NCBI RefSeq assembly: GCF_000735605.1
Contig: NZ_JPKG01000011.1
Location: 26,235 to 90,234, forward strand
From: Allobosea sp. LC85
GTDB taxonomy: Bacteria; Pseudomonadota; Alphaproteobacteria; Rhizobiales; Beijerinckiaceae
Direction: 5' to 3'
DNA: 64,000 nt
The notes under the pieces are model-generated. The model was not told the DNA's origin. It did no database searches and worked only from the letters and a program-made list of their open reading frames with translations. Each line of letters starts with the position of its first letter. Position 1 is the stretch's first letter. Shown one piece after another: positions 33,762 through 42,909 of the stretch. The position numbers were made by a program, and so were the translations under genes.

Positions 33762-34702
33762 GTGTATTTCACCCTTGGGTCGACGAGGCCGTAGGCCAGG
33801 TCGGTCAATGTGTTCACGACGATGACGCAGATGGCGAAGATGATCATCAGCCCCTGCAGCAGCGTGTAGTCGCGGGCGTTGAGCGCGCCGATGATCAGCT
33901 TGCCCAGCCCCGGGCGGTTGAAGATGATCTCGGTCAGCACCGAATTGCCGATCAGCGTGCCGAAATACAGCCCGACCACGGTGATGATCGGGATCAGACT
34001 GTTGCGCAGCGCATGCGTCACCACGAGCTGGCCCGGGCCCACCCCCTTGGCGCGGGCCGTGCGGATATAGTCCTCGGTCAGGACACCCAGCATCGCGGCG
34101 CGCGTCACGCGCATCACATAGGCTGTCATGATGATGCCGAGATTGAGCGCCGGCAGCGCCAGGGCCCGCAACCGCTCGGCGAGGCTGCCGGCGCCACTGG
34201 TGTTGCCGAGCACCGGAAACCAGCCGAGCTGGATCGAGAAGACGATCAGCATCAGGATGCCGGAGACGAAGGCGGGGAAGGACAGGCCGACCAGCGAGAC
34301 GACGCGCGAGACATAGTCGATCCAGCCGCTGCGGCTGAGCGCGGCGGCAACCCCGAGCGGCAGGCCAAGGACGAGGCCGATGGCGACCGCTGCGACGGTG
34401 AGCTCGATCGTCGAGGGCAGGACGAGCAGCACCTCCTGGACGACGCTGCGGCCGCTGCTCAGCGACTGGCCGAGATCGCCGGTCAGGACCTTGCCGAGGA
34501 AGGCGATGTACTGGACCGGAACCGGCTGGTCGAGCCCGAGCTTTTCCCTGAGCGCGGCGAGCGAGGCGGCGCTTGCCTGGTCGCCGAGGATGACGGAGGC
34601 GGCATCGCCCGGCACGAGCCGCACCAGCACGAAGATCGCCGTCAGCATCAGGAACAGCGTCGGCACGGCGAGCAGGACGCGCCTGAAAACGTAACTCATC
34701 AT
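33758..34702 (-). CDS. ABC transporter permease, DppB/OppB type
   Basis: 314 residues from the ATG-ATG at 34702, which overlaps the stop of the oxidoreductase gene (ATGA). The DppB pattern is clear: YVFRRVLLAVPTLFLMLTAIFVL, VRLVPGDAA, then the EAA loop YIRTARAKGVGPGQLVVTHALRN. Forms the permease heterodimer with the downstream DppC-type protein and probably uses the solute-binding protein encoded at 39800-41347. Confidence 0.92.
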   Translation of the reverse strand: MMSYVFRRVLLAVPTLFLMLTAIFVLVRLVPGDAASVILGDQASAASLAALREKLGLDQPVPVQYIAFLGKVLTGDLGQSLSSGRSVVQEVLLVLPSTIELTVAAVAIGLVLGLPLGVAAALSRSGWIDYVSRVVSLVGLSFPAFVSGILMLIVFSIQLGWFPVLGNTSGAGSLAERLRALALPALNLGIIMTAYVMRVTRAAMLGVLTEDYIRTARAKGVGPGQLVVTHALRNSLIPIITVVGLYFGTLIGNSVLTEIIFNRPGLGKLIIGALNARDYTLLQGLMIIFAICVIVVNTLTDLAYGLVDPRVKYT

Positions 34703-35829
34703 GCTGCGACCCTTTCCTGCATCAGGCGCCGCGGCGCGAAGGCGGCGATCTCGCGACGCGTCGTTCCCTCGGTGACGAGATCCGTCAGGATCGCGCCGAC
34801 GACCGGGACGAGCTGAAAGCCGTGACCGGAGAAACCGAAGGCATGGAACAGGCCAGGCGCGTTCGGCGAGGCTCCGATGACCGGCAGATGGTCGCGCGTC
34901 TGCGCCTCGATCCCGGTCCAGCAGCGCGCGATGCGCACGCCGCGCACAGCGGGGAAAAGGTCGCTTGCGGCCCGCGCGCCCTTGGCCAGCTCGGTGAAGT
35001 CGACGCTGCTGCGCTCCCGGTCGAGATCGGCCACGCCCTGCAAACCGCCGCCGATCACCAGCGTGCCCTGGTCCGATTGCTTGAAGGAGAGCGCCCGGCC
35101 GACGACGCTGACGACGGGATCGAGCAGCGGCGCGAGGCGCTCCGTCACGATCATCATCGAGGCCCGGACTCCGAGCGCGATCTCGTCGCCGAACAGGGCC
35201 GCGAGCCGGGCGGCCCAGGCGCCGGCCGCGTTGACCACGATGGGCGCGCGGAAGCGGCGCTCGCCGCACGCGAGCAGCCAGGCATTGCCCTGCCGATCGA
35301 CCGCCCCGACGCCGCAGCCCTCGGCGATGACGACACCAGCTGCCTCGCAAGCGCGGCGGAAGGCGAGAATGGTGCGGTGCGGATCGGCGGCGCCGTCGCG
35401 CCGCGCCACCAGCGCCCCGACGCAGTGCGGGCTCAAGGCCGGCACGAGGCGGCGCAGCTCCGCAGCGTCGATGATCTCTTCATGCCGGTGGCCGAGCACG
35501 CGGATGGCCGCCTCGCGCTGGAGCAAGGCCGGCATCTGCTCCCTGGTCTCCGCGATGCGGAGCTGGCCGTGGGCATGGAAACCGCAAGGGTCGCCGACGA
35601 TCGTCGCGATCGCGTGCCACATCTCCATCGCTTCGAGCGAGATCGGGATCTCGGCGATGTCGCGGCCCAGCGTGCGCACACCGGCCGCGGTGGCGCCGGA
35701 CGCGTGCCGGCCGGTCCAGCGCCGCTCGATCACCGCCACGCGCCGGCCGGCCCGGGCCAGATGCAGGGCCGCCGACAAGCCGTGCAGGCCCCCGCCGACG
35801 ACCGCAACGTCGAACGCTTCGACATTCAT
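34699..35829 (-). CDS. FAD-dependent amine/amino-acid oxidoreductase (DAO family)
   Basis: 376 residues. An N-terminal dinucleotide fold (DVAVVGGGLHGLSAALHLARAG, read in part) and the DAO C-terminal half ending with FHAFGFSGHGFQLVPVVG identify a flavoenzyme oxidising an amino or imino group. It resembles the beta subunit of opine or proline-type dehydrogenases, which work with the two following subunit types. The start at 35829 overlaps the stop of the preceding gene, giving translational coupling. Cytoplasmic. Confidence 0.88.
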   Translation of the reverse strand: MNVEAFDVAVVGGGLHGLSAALHLARAGRRVAVIERRWTGRHASGATAAGVRTLGRDIAEIPISLEAMEMWHAIATIVGDPCGFHAHGQLRIAETREQMPALLQREAAIRVLGHRHEEIIDAAELRRLVPALSPHCVGALVARRDGAADPHRTILAFRRACEAAGVVIAEGCGVGAVDRQGNAWLLACGERRFRAPIVVNAAGAWAARLAALFGDEIALGVRASMMIVTERLAPLLDPVVSVVGRALSFKQSDQGTLVIGGGLQGVADLDRERSSVDFTELAKGARAASDLFPAVRGVRIARCWTGIEAQTRDHLPVIGASPNAPGLFHAFGFSGHGFQLVPVVGAILTDLVTEGTTRREIAAFAPRRLMQERVAA

Positions 35830-37229
35830 GCCGCCGGCTCCCGCTCGTCGAGGCTCGCCAGCTCGCCGAGCGTCACCGGCTTCAGCGGCGGGCGGATGCG
35901 TTGGAAACCGACCTCCCCGACCGGACGCTGCTGCGCGGCCGCGATGATATGGGCCATGGTGTAGCCGCATTGCCGGCCCTGGCAGGGGCCCATGCCGGCA
36001 CGGGTGAAGGCCTTGATCTGGTTCGGGCCAGGGCGCCCCTGCACGGCGCGGGCGCGCAGCTCGCCGGCCGTGACCTCCTCGCAGCGGCAGACGAGCGTCT
36101 CATCGACGGGAGCGAAGACCTGCGGACGCGGCGCATAGAGCGCATCGAGGAAGGGCCGCAAGGCGAGAGCGCGGGCGAGCCTGGCCCGCTCCGTCCGGGC
36201 GGCGGCGTCTGCGCTGCCTTCGCCGAGCCTGCCCAGCCTGGCGGCAACGCGCAGCGCGGCGATCCGCCCGCGCGGCTCGGCCGCCTCGGCGCCGCCGATG
36301 CCGGCACCGTCGCCCGCGACGAAGACATTCGCCTGCGAGGTCTCGCCCCAGCCGTCGAGCTCCGGGACATAGCAGTGCTGGCCGGCATGCCAGCTCACCG
36401 CGCAACCCAGCGCGAGCGGAACATGGATACTCGGCACCACGCCCTCATGGATCAGCAGCACCTCGGCGGCGACCTCGCCTTCCCTCCCCTCCTGCGTGCG
36501 GTAATGCAGGCTTTCGAGCCGCCCTTCCCCCGCGGCGCGAAGCTCCGCGACATGGCGGATGATCGGGAACCCGGCCCGCTTCAGCGCGAGCGACCAGAGC
36601 AGGCCCTTGGCGAGATCGCCGAGGCGACCGAGACCTTGCGGCAGATGGCGCAGCGCCGCACCGATGCGCCCGCGCGGCATGGTGTCGAGGAAGCCGGCGA
36701 TCGTGCCGCCCGCCGCGAGCAGCTGCGTCATGTAGAGCAGCGGCAGCGGCCCGCAGCCGGCGATCCAGACCGGGCTCGACGGCACGGAATTCGCCGTCTT
36801 CAGCAGGATCTGCGCCGCGCCGACCGTCAGCACGCCCGGCAGCGTCCAGCCTGGAAACGGCGCGGGGCGCTCCTGCGCGCCGGTGGCGAGGATGATCGCC
36901 CGCGCAGCCACGCGGCGCGCCTGGCCCTCGCGCGTCAGGAAGGCGCGAAAACCGGGCTCGATCTGCCAGAGCTGGCTGTCCGGCTCGTAGAGCGCGCCGC
37001 AGGCCCGGAAGGCGGCGGCCTTTTCCGCTCCGGCCCGATAGGCCTCGCCGAGCCGGGCCAGTCGCGGCGTCGCCGCGACGGTCTCGATCCCGCGCCAGAT
37101 CTGGCCGCCGGGCGTCGGCTGATCGTCGACGACGCGCACGGAGAGGCCGTGGCTGCGCGCGGTCACGGCAGCCGCCATGCCGGCAGGGCCTGCACCGACG
37201 ATCAGGAGATCGGTCTCGTTCGCATTCAT
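35826..37229 (-). CDS. NAD(P)/FAD oxidoreductase with BFD-like [2Fe-2S] domain (opine-oxidase A/HcnB type)
   Basis: 467 residues if the third of three in-frame ATGs (37229) is used. The FAD motif is LLIVGAGPAGMAAAV, the second dinucleotide site is VWIAGCGPLPLL, and the C-terminal BFD-like domain carries CRCEEVTAGEL (about 370) and GPCQGRQCG (about 408), which bind a [2Fe-2S] cluster. This is the alpha-subunit layout of opine oxidases and HcnB. Three tandem 18-bp repeats each supply an RBS-like AGGA and ATG, so initiation may occur at 37229, 37247 or 37265, all in frame. Coupled to neighbours on both sides. Confidence 0.88.
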   Translation of the reverse strand: MNANETDLLIVGAGPAGMAAAVTARSHGLSVRVVDDQPTPGGQIWRGIETVAATPRLARLGEAYRAGAEKAAAFRACGALYEPDSQLWQIEPGFRAFLTREGQARRVAARAIILATGAQERPAPFPGWTLPGVLTVGAAQILLKTANSVPSSPVWIAGCGPLPLLYMTQLLAAGGTIAGFLDTMPRGRIGAALRHLPQGLGRLGDLAKGLLWSLALKRAGFPIIRHVAELRAAGEGRLESLHYRTQEGREGEVAAEVLLIHEGVVPSIHVPLALGCAVSWHAGQHCYVPELDGWGETSQANVFVAGDGAGIGGAEAAEPRGRIAALRVAARLGRLGEGSADAAARTERARLARALALRPFLDALYAPRPQVFAPVDETLVCRCEEVTAGELRARAVQGRPGPNQIKAFTRAGMGPCQGRQCGYTMAHIIAAAQQRPVGEVGFQRIRPPLKPVTLGELASLDEREPAA

Positions 37230-37558
37230 GCCGACAATTTCCTGCATGCCGACAATTTCCTGCATGCCGACAATCTCCTGGGGCCCTGCTGGCGGGCGAT
37301 GCGCATGCCGTTGCGAACCGGCGTCAGGCAGCCTTGCACGGACCCCAGGCCGTCGACCTCGACGAGACATTCGAAGCAGACGCCCATCATGCAGTAAGGC
37401 GCGCGCGGGCTCTGCGAGACCGGCGTGGTGCGGCTCCAGGCTTCGGGCTGGCGCAGCAGCACCGCGGCGACGCTTTCGCCGAGCTCGGCGATGACGGGCT
37501 GCCCGTCGATGAGGACGGTTACGGCTTGCGCGCCGGGATCATGCAGCTTGCGGAACAT
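37226..37558 (-). CDS. Small [2Fe-2S] ferredoxin-like subunit
   Basis: 110 residues from the ATG at 37558. Cysteine spacing C-x4-C-x2-C-x12-C (CMMGVCFEC...GC, about residues 56-77) is that of the small ferredoxin-like subunit of opine oxidases and sarcosine-oxidase-like complexes. The C-terminal SACRKLSACRKLSA repeat is encoded by the same 18-bp DNA repeats that carry the next gene's start codons, so it may be a neutral consequence of duplication. Overlaps both neighbouring genes. Confidence 0.82.
   Translation of the reverse strand: MFRKLHDPGAQAVTVLIDGQPVIAELGESVAAVLLRQPEAWSRTTPVSQSPRAPYCMMGVCFECLVEVDGLGSVQGCLTPVRNGMRIARQQGPRRLSACRKLSACRKLSA
37227..37280 (-). repeat. Triplicated 18-bp translation start
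   Basis: Units at 37227-37244, 37245-37262 and 37263-37280. On the minus strand each reads CAGGA-AATTGTCGGC-ATG (one base differs in the first-transcribed unit), so the ribosome site and in-frame ATG of the HcnB-type gene are present three times. Confidence 0.85.
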
Positions 37559-38657
37559 CGAAGCGTCTCTGGTGAAAGGGAGAAAGGCTTTCCGGCAGGA
37601 TGCCGGCGGCGATCGCTCCCGCCAGCGCCTCGGCATGGAAGGCCGCGAGCGTCACGCCGGAATGGCAGAGCGCGACGAAAGCGCCGGGATGGCTCTGCGA
37701 CTGCGCATAGATCGGGTAGCCGTCGGGCGTCATGATCCGGAGGCCCGCCCATTGCCGCACGAGCCGGGCCTTGGCCAGCGCGGGGACGATCTCGACCGTC
37801 TTGCGGCTCAGCCGGGCGGCAGCGTCAGCCGTCGTCGACGCGTCGAAGCCGGTGTGCTCCTTGGTCGCGCCGATCATCACCGTGCCTTCGCCGGTCTGGC
37901 GCAGCCCGCTCGCCGGCAGCGGCAGGAACGGTTCGAGCCGCTCGGTGACGAGCACCTGCCCGCGCTCGGGATGCAGCGGCACCTCGAGCCCGACCTGCCG
38001 GGCCAGGGCGGGCGAACCGAGACCCGCCGCGATGACGATCCGCGGCGCAACCAGCGTCTCGCCGTCGAGCACGAGGCGGAAATCCCGGCCAGCCGGCTCG
38101 ATCCGCTCGACGCGGGCCCGATGGCGAAGGCTGCCGCCGTGGCGCGCCAGCGCTCCATGCAGGGCCGCCAGCAGCCGCAGCGGATTGGCGTGGCCGTCGT
38201 GCCGACCGAAGCTCGCCCCCGTCACGTCAGGGCCAAGCGTGACCTTCGGCAGCAGGCGCTCCAGCGCCGGGCGATCGAGCATCTCCCAGTCAGGCTCGCC
38301 CTCGCCGCCCTGGTTATGCAGCCGCAGGAGCTCGAGGCGGCGCTTCTCGAAGCCCGCTTCGCCCAGGCAGAAGGCGAGCCCGCCATTCTGCTCGTAGCAG
38401 AGCTCGATCCCCGCCTCGGCCTCGAGTTCATCGCGGAAGCCGCGCCACAGCGCGATGCTGCCGCGCGTCAGCGCCTGATAGGCCGGCATGCCGAGCCCCT
38501 TGCCCTGCAGCCAGACCAGCCCGAAATTGGCGCGGGCCGCCCGGAAATCGCCGTCGTCGCCATCGAGCAACAGAACCTGATGCCGCGTCCTGGCGAGGCC
38601 ATACGCGATCGCCGCGCCGACCGTGCCCCCTCCGATGACGATGATATCCGGCCGCAT
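37539..38657 (-). CDS. FAD-dependent oxidoreductase (DAO family), first gene of the operon
   Basis: 372 residues. N-terminal DIIVIGGGTVGAAIAYGLA (FAD site), DAO-type core, and the C-terminal PDGYPIYAQSQSHPGAFVALCHSGVTLA that closes over FAD. A second paralogous DAO protein in the same operon, only loosely similar to the one at 34699, so the pathway may oxidise two related substrates or form a heteromer. It overlaps the small ferredoxin-like gene by 20 bp. The promoter must lie in the 92-bp gap shared with the divergent LysR gene. Confidence 0.88.
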   Translation of the reverse strand: MRPDIIVIGGGTVGAAIAYGLARTRHQVLLLDGDDGDFRAARANFGLVWLQGKGLGMPAYQALTRGSIALWRGFRDELEAEAGIELCYEQNGGLAFCLGEAGFEKRRLELLRLHNQGGEGEPDWEMLDRPALERLLPKVTLGPDVTGASFGRHDGHANPLRLLAALHGALARHGGSLRHRARVERIEPAGRDFRLVLDGETLVAPRIVIAAGLGSPALARQVGLEVPLHPERGQVLVTERLEPFLPLPASGLRQTGEGTVMIGATKEHTGFDASTTADAAARLSRKTVEIVPALAKARLVRQWAGLRIMTPDGYPIYAQSQSHPGAFVALCHSGVTLAAFHAEALAGAIAAGILPESLSPFHQRRFDVPQAA

Positions 38658-38749
38658 GTGAAAACCCCTTGCCGGTTTTGACGTTAGGGAGCCATGTTGT
38701 AATTCGTCAAAGTCGTTTTTCTCTCGATGCTATTCTCCAGGGTTATACA

Positions 38750-39673
38750 ATGGTGCGACGGCTCAACCTGCGTCAGGTCGAGGCCTTCAAGGCGGTGATC
38801 GAATACGGCACGGTGAGCCGCGCAGCCGAGATGATGAACATCTCGCAGCCGGCCATGAGCAAGCTGATCGCCCATCTCGAGGAAGACACGGCTCTGCAGC
38901 TGTTCGACCGCGTCAAGGGACGGCTCGTGCTGACCCGGCGCGGGATGCGGCTCTACGAAGAGATCGACCGGATCTTCGCCGGGGTGCGCCAGGTCGAGAA
39001 TGCGGTCGAGGCGATCCGCCGCGACGAGCAGAGCCGCCTGCTGATCGGCGTCATGCCGGCGCTCTCGGGCGCCTTCATCCAGCAGGCGACGACGCGCTTC
39101 CTCGCCCGCCAGCCGGGTGTCTTCTGCTCGGTGCAGTCGCGCAGCTCACAATGGATCGCCGACGGGCTCGTCACCCGAAAGCTCGACGTCGGGTTCACCG
39201 TCTCACCGATCGACAACCCTTACGTCGTCTCCGAGCCGCTGATGGCTCATCCGCTCGTCTGCATCCTGCCGCTCGACCACCCGCTGACCGAAAGGAGCGT
39301 GATCACGCCCCAGGATCTCGACGGAACCGCCTTCGTCTCATTCGATCCGGAGAGTTTTACGAGCCGGCGCATCGGGCAGGTCTTTGACGCTCACGGCGTC
39401 GCGCCGGAGATCGTCATGGTCGTCAGCATTTCGCCGACGCTCTGCGAGTTCGTGGCCGCCGGTGTCGGCGTATCGTTGGTCCATCCATCGGCCGTCGGGG
39501 GCCTGCGGGGCAAGGTCGCCATACGCGCCTTCGCGCCGGCCGTTCAGCTCGACTTCCAGCTCTGCCGCATCCGCGACAGCCGCAACGCCCGGCTCGTCGA
39601 TGCCTTCCTGGACGGCGCGCGGGAAGCCGCGGCCGAGATTTCGCGAACGATCCTCACCCCGGGCCAGGATTGA
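38750..39673 (+). CDS. LysR-family regulator (opine/amino-acid type)
   Basis: 307 residues from the ATG at 38750. Winged HTH at about 4-65 (NLRQVEAFKAVIEYGTVSRAAEMMNISQPAMSKLI), then the effector-binding domain with SVQSRSSQWIADGLVTRKLDVGF. The pattern resembles OccR/NocR-type regulators, which activate opine catabolism on ligand binding. Divergent from the oxidoreductase-permease operon, 92 bp away, so very likely its regulator; the solute-binding-protein gene is convergent with it. Confidence 0.9.
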   Translation: MVRRLNLRQVEAFKAVIEYGTVSRAAEMMNISQPAMSKLIAHLEEDTALQLFDRVKGRLVLTRRGMRLYEEIDRIFAGVRQVENAVEAIRRDEQSRLLIGVMPALSGAFIQQATTRFLARQPGVFCSVQSRSSQWIADGLVTRKLDVGFTVSPIDNPYVVSEPLMAHPLVCILPLDHPLTERSVITPQDLDGTAFVSFDPESFTSRRIGQVFDAHGVAPEIVMVVSISPTLCEFVAAGVGVSLVHPSAVGGLRGKVAIRAFAPAVQLDFQLCRIRDSRNARLVDAFLDGAREAAAEISRTILTPGQD

Positions 39674-39799
39674 TCCAAGCCGAGCCTAATCGTCGCGAGA
39701 ACGTCGCGCGGTGGAGCGGGGTCGCCACTCCACAGCAGGCCAACCCGGCGCAGATCGTCGGGCAAGGCTGGTCTTGCGCGCCCGTCGAAGCGGTCGCGC

Positions 39800-41347
39800 T
39801 CAGCGCGGCTTCAGCGTGGCCGCCTCGGTGATCGGCGGCGCGAGGTTCAGGGCGCCCTTCAGCTCGTAGCCGAAATCCAGCCGATCGCTGCGCGCCCAGA
39901 CCTGACGCAACTCGAACAGGGGGATGGCGCAGACATTGTCCATGATCTTCTGCTGCGCCTCCTTCCAGAGGGCCTTCTGGGCCTCGGCGTCGGGCGCGGT
40001 GCGGGCCTGCTCGATCTGCTTGTCCGCAACGGCACAATGCGAGAAGTTCGTCGCGGCGGTCGGCGTGCCGACGATGGCGCGCGAGTGGAAGAACTCGCTG
40101 AGATAGGTGTCGGCGATCGGAAAGCGCGCCGCGCCGTAGAAGACGAGAGCGCTCAGGTCCTTGCGGGTCTGGCTCTGATAGGTCGGGTGGTCGACGACCT
40201 GCATCTCGAGCTTGATCCCGGCCTTGGCGAGCTGCGCCTGGATGATCTCCATGAAGGGCTGCTGCGCCGAGATGTTGGAGACGATGGCCTTGATCGTGAT
40301 GCCGTCCTTGTGCCCGGCCTCGGCCAGCAGCGCCTTCGCCTTGGCGAGATCGAAGCTGTAGCGCACCGTGCAGTCCTCGCCGAGATAGCCCGGCGGCACG
40401 ACGGAGCAGCCCCTGGGGCCGACATCCTTGCCGACATAGCGCACGAGGTCGTCGACATTGATCGCGGCCGCAATGGCGCGGCGCACGCGGATATCGTCGA
40501 GCGGCGGCAAGCTCTGGTTGAGGTGCAGGAGCCGATACTCGCCGGGCCGGAAGATCTCGACGTTGAAGCCGGGCCGGCGGCGGGCGGAATCGACCCAGCG
40601 CTGCTCGCGCTTGCCGTACATCAGGTCGAGTTCGCCGGAGGTGAAGGCGAGTTCGCGGGCGCTATCGGAGGGGATCACGCGCACCGTGATCGTATCGATC
40701 TTCGGCTTGCCGCGGAAATAGCCGGGATGGGCGGCGAGCTTCACATATTGCTGCGTCACCTGCTCGACGAAGACGAAGGGGCCGGTGCCGACAGGCTTCG
40801 CACCGAACGTGTCGCCCAGCTCCTCCGCCGCCTTGCGGCTGACGATATTGCCGCCGTGATAGTTGGAGACGCGGCCGAGGAAATTGACGTCGGCATATTT
40901 CAGCGTGATGCGGACAGTGAGATCGTCCACCTTCTCCACAGTCTCGATGGCCGAGAAGTCCGAGGAAAAGGTCGAGCGTTTGGGATCGGCCGAGCGTTGC
41001 AGGGAATAGACGACGTCGTCGGCCCTGAGAGTACCCCAGTCACCCCCGAACTTCACGCCCGGGCGCAGATGGAAGGTCCAGATCTTTCCGTCGGCAGAGG
41101 TCTCCCAGCGTTCGGCGAGATCGGGTTCGAGATCCTTCGGGTCGGCGCTGCCCGGCTTGAAACGGACGAGGCCGTTATAGATCCAGCCGACCAGCGTCTT
41201 GTCGCTGGTGGCGCTGGCGCGATGGGCGTCGAGCGTCGAGATGTCGCCATCGCCGGCAACGCGCAGCAAGGTCTCCTGGGCCGAGCCCGCGACCGGCAGG
41301 CAGGCTGCCATCATCAGGCTCGCAAGCCCCAAGACAGAGTGCTTCAT
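39800..41347 (-). CDS. ABC-transporter substrate-binding protein (family 5)
   Basis: 515 residues with signal peptide (MKHSVLGLASLMMAACLPVAGSA, cleaved near 23). Family-5 pattern: LLRVAGDGDISTLDAHRA, LEPDLAERWETSADGKIWTFHLRPGVKF (read in part), ADDVVYSLQR and the late LAEAGHKDG. Periplasmic capture of a peptide, opine or similar solute for the DppBC-type permeases in the next operon. The gene has its own promoter region beyond 41347. No ATPase gene adjoins it. Confidence 0.93.
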   Translation of the reverse strand: MKHSVLGLASLMMAACLPVAGSAQETLLRVAGDGDISTLDAHRASATSDKTLVGWIYNGLVRFKPGSADPKDLEPDLAERWETSADGKIWTFHLRPGVKFGGDWGTLRADDVVYSLQRSADPKRSTFSSDFSAIETVEKVDDLTVRITLKYADVNFLGRVSNYHGGNIVSRKAAEELGDTFGAKPVGTGPFVFVEQVTQQYVKLAAHPGYFRGKPKIDTITVRVIPSDSARELAFTSGELDLMYGKREQRWVDSARRRPGFNVEIFRPGEYRLLHLNQSLPPLDDIRVRRAIAAAINVDDLVRYVGKDVGPRGCSVVPPGYLGEDCTVRYSFDLAKAKALLAEAGHKDGITIKAIVSNISAQQPFMEIIQAQLAKAGIKLEMQVVDHPTYQSQTRKDLSALVFYGAARFPIADTYLSEFFHSRAIVGTPTAATNFSHCAVADKQIEQARTAPDAEAQKALWKEAQQKIMDNVCAIPLFELRQVWARSDRLDFGYELKGALNLAPPITEAATLKPR

Positions 41348-41615
41348 CGTTGATCCCCTCGTTTTCCCGTTTGGGGAATAGTGGAAGCCATTGTCCCAAG
41401 CTGTCCAAGTCGGAATCGGGGGTGGATTATTCCGTAGGGTTATAGCAACGGCTCAGGAGCCTTCGTCGTCAAGCCCACGGAAGGTCGAGAGACATTGATC
41501 CGCGTTCTTTGAGGACTGTCGCGGCGTCCGCTTTCAGGTGGCCGATGTGGCTGGAGATTGGCCCCCGAACCAAAAACCATCCAGGTTCCGAGTTCGGCGT
41601 GAAACCCCTAGAGCC

Positions 41616-41708
41616 GGCTGCGAAAAAGTGGCAACGGTTTTCGCATCAAGCTTGCTCTGATCACGTTTTCTGCGTGTGAACGATTTCGTCCAAACGCAGC
41701 GTGATCTA
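41616..41708. repeat. Composite palindromic element, family 2, copy 1
   Basis: Begins GCTGCGAAAAAGTGGCAACGG and continues to a long hairpin GATCACGTTTTCTGCGT...ACGCAGCGTGATC. The same order recurs at 58109-58225. One arm is degenerate here (GTGTGAACG versus GTTTGGACG). Confidence 0.75.
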
Positions 41709-41735
41709 ATGAGGCGGGTGACATCATCAAATCCT

Positions 41736-41835
41736 AGACCATCGGACCGGAAACCGTATCCGGTCCGATGGTCTAACCCTTTGTGTTTGCATCGGCTTTA
41801 CCCCGAAAACCGCAATCCACTTTTCGGGCCGATGC
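41736..41835. repeat. 100-bp composite REP element, copy 1
   Basis: A perfect 16-bp hairpin (41736-41751 with 41759-41774, AGACCATCGGACCGGA arm) is joined to a REP unit GCATCGGCTTT...CCGATGC (41789-41835). The reverse complement of the whole block occurs at 51727-51826 with only a few differences. Confidence 0.85.
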
Positions 41836-41850
41836 TTGAGGAATGCCAGG

Positions 41851-42228
41851 ATGACAGAGCCCGCCACGATCCTCTTGAGCCGCGTCAATGGCCATGGCGC
41901 CTCCACCAGCGGGCAAAGCAGCTGCCTCGATCTGACGGACAGCAATGGGCGCCGCTTCATCCTTCACATTCCGCGCCTGCTCGAGGGGGATTTCCTCTCG
42001 CGGTTCGAAGCTGCAGCCATGCACGCCGCCGACCTGCGCGGCTCCCCTTCCCATGCCGACGTCGTCAGCGCTGTCCTGGCCGAACAGACCAGTTTCGTGA
42101 TGGCGGACGATGGAACCTTGATCCTGAGGACGAAAACCCGCTCCGGCGTGGATATCGACATCAGCTTTGACGAGAACACCGTGCGCGGACTTCGCGCACT
42201 CCTGGATACGCGACCGCCGCCGCGCTGA
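41851..42228 (+). CDS. Hypothetical protein
   Basis: 125 residues from the ATG at 41851. Mixed alpha/beta sequence, with DLTDSNGRRFILHIPRLLEGDFLS near the start and LRTKTRSGVDIDISFDENT near the end; no signal peptide, no membrane segment. Plausible small soluble protein, unknown family. The start codon lies right at the edge of a REP element. Confidence 0.6.
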   Translation: MTEPATILLSRVNGHGASTSGQSSCLDLTDSNGRRFILHIPRLLEGDFLSRFEAAAMHAADLRGSPSHADVVSAVLAEQTSFVMADDGTLILRTKTRSGVDIDISFDENTVRGLRALLDTRPPPR

Positions 42229-42312
42229 GCGCGCAGGGCGATGTGGTTATGGCGCCGGCGCGCCGGCGATCCCATATCCGCTGGAGACGACCGCAACCAT
42301 CCGGGCCATCCG

Positions 42313-42909
42313 ATGACGTCCATTGCTGTGCGTTCCGCATCCCGCGCCGAGGAGAGCGCCGTGTCCGCGGTCATCGCGCTTGCCTTCGCGGCCGATCCGA
42401 TGGCGCGCTGGTCGTTGCGAGACGCGCAGACCTATCTCGCCGTGATGCCCGACCTGATCCGCGCCTTCGGCGCCGCCGCCTATGACAGCGACAGCGCCGA
42501 TGTGAGCGAGGATTTCGGCGGCGCGGCTTTGTGGCTGCCGCCCGGCGTGGAACCCGACATCGAGACGCTCGAACGCCTCATCCGGGAGAACGCCGATCCG
42601 GCGATCCTGTCCGAGGTCGACGCGATCTTCGACGCGATGGAACGCTACCATCCAAAAGTCCCGCACTGGTATCTGCCGCTGATCGGCGCCGACCCGGCGC
42701 GGCAGGGCCAGGGCATCGGAAGCGCGCTGATGCGTCATGCGCTCGCGCGCTGCGACGCCGAGGGCGCCGCAGCCTATCTGGAATCCTCGAATCCGCGGAA
42801 CATCTCGCTCTATCAGCGCCACGGGTTCGACATTCTCGGAACCATCCAGGCCGGATCGTCGCCGGTCGTGACGCCGATGCTGCGCCCGCCGCAACCTGCC
42901 GCACGCTGA
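42313..42909 (+). CDS. GNAT-family N-acetyltransferase
   Basis: 198 residues from the ATG at 42313. The acetyl-CoA binding motif A is WYLPLIGADPARQGQGIGSALM (read in part; QGQGIG near residue 136), followed by AYLESSNPRNISLYQRHGF (motif B), typical of GNAT enzymes acting on small amines or antibiotics. The substrate is unknown. Located 84 bp after the hypothetical gene on the same strand. Confidence 0.9.
   Translation: MTSIAVRSASRAEESAVSAVIALAFAADPMARWSLRDAQTYLAVMPDLIRAFGAAAYDSDSADVSEDFGGAALWLPPGVEPDIETLERLIRENADPAILSEVDAIFDAMERYHPKVPHWYLPLIGADPARQGQGIGSALMRHALARCDAEGAAAYLESSNPRNISLYQRHGFDILGTIQAGSSPVVTPMLRPPQPAAR

Larger units (their letters stand above)
41348..41850. other. Intergenic stretch of REP-like elements
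   Basis: No gene supported. Contains the 32-bp motif shared with 32361 (41511-41542), a composite palindrome related to 58109-58225 (41616-41708), and the 100-bp composite REP at 41736-41835. Confidence 0.7.

Noticed and set aside
37227..37280. Possible CRISPR or iteron array
   Set aside because: Only three 18-bp units with no spacers, overlapping two coding frames.
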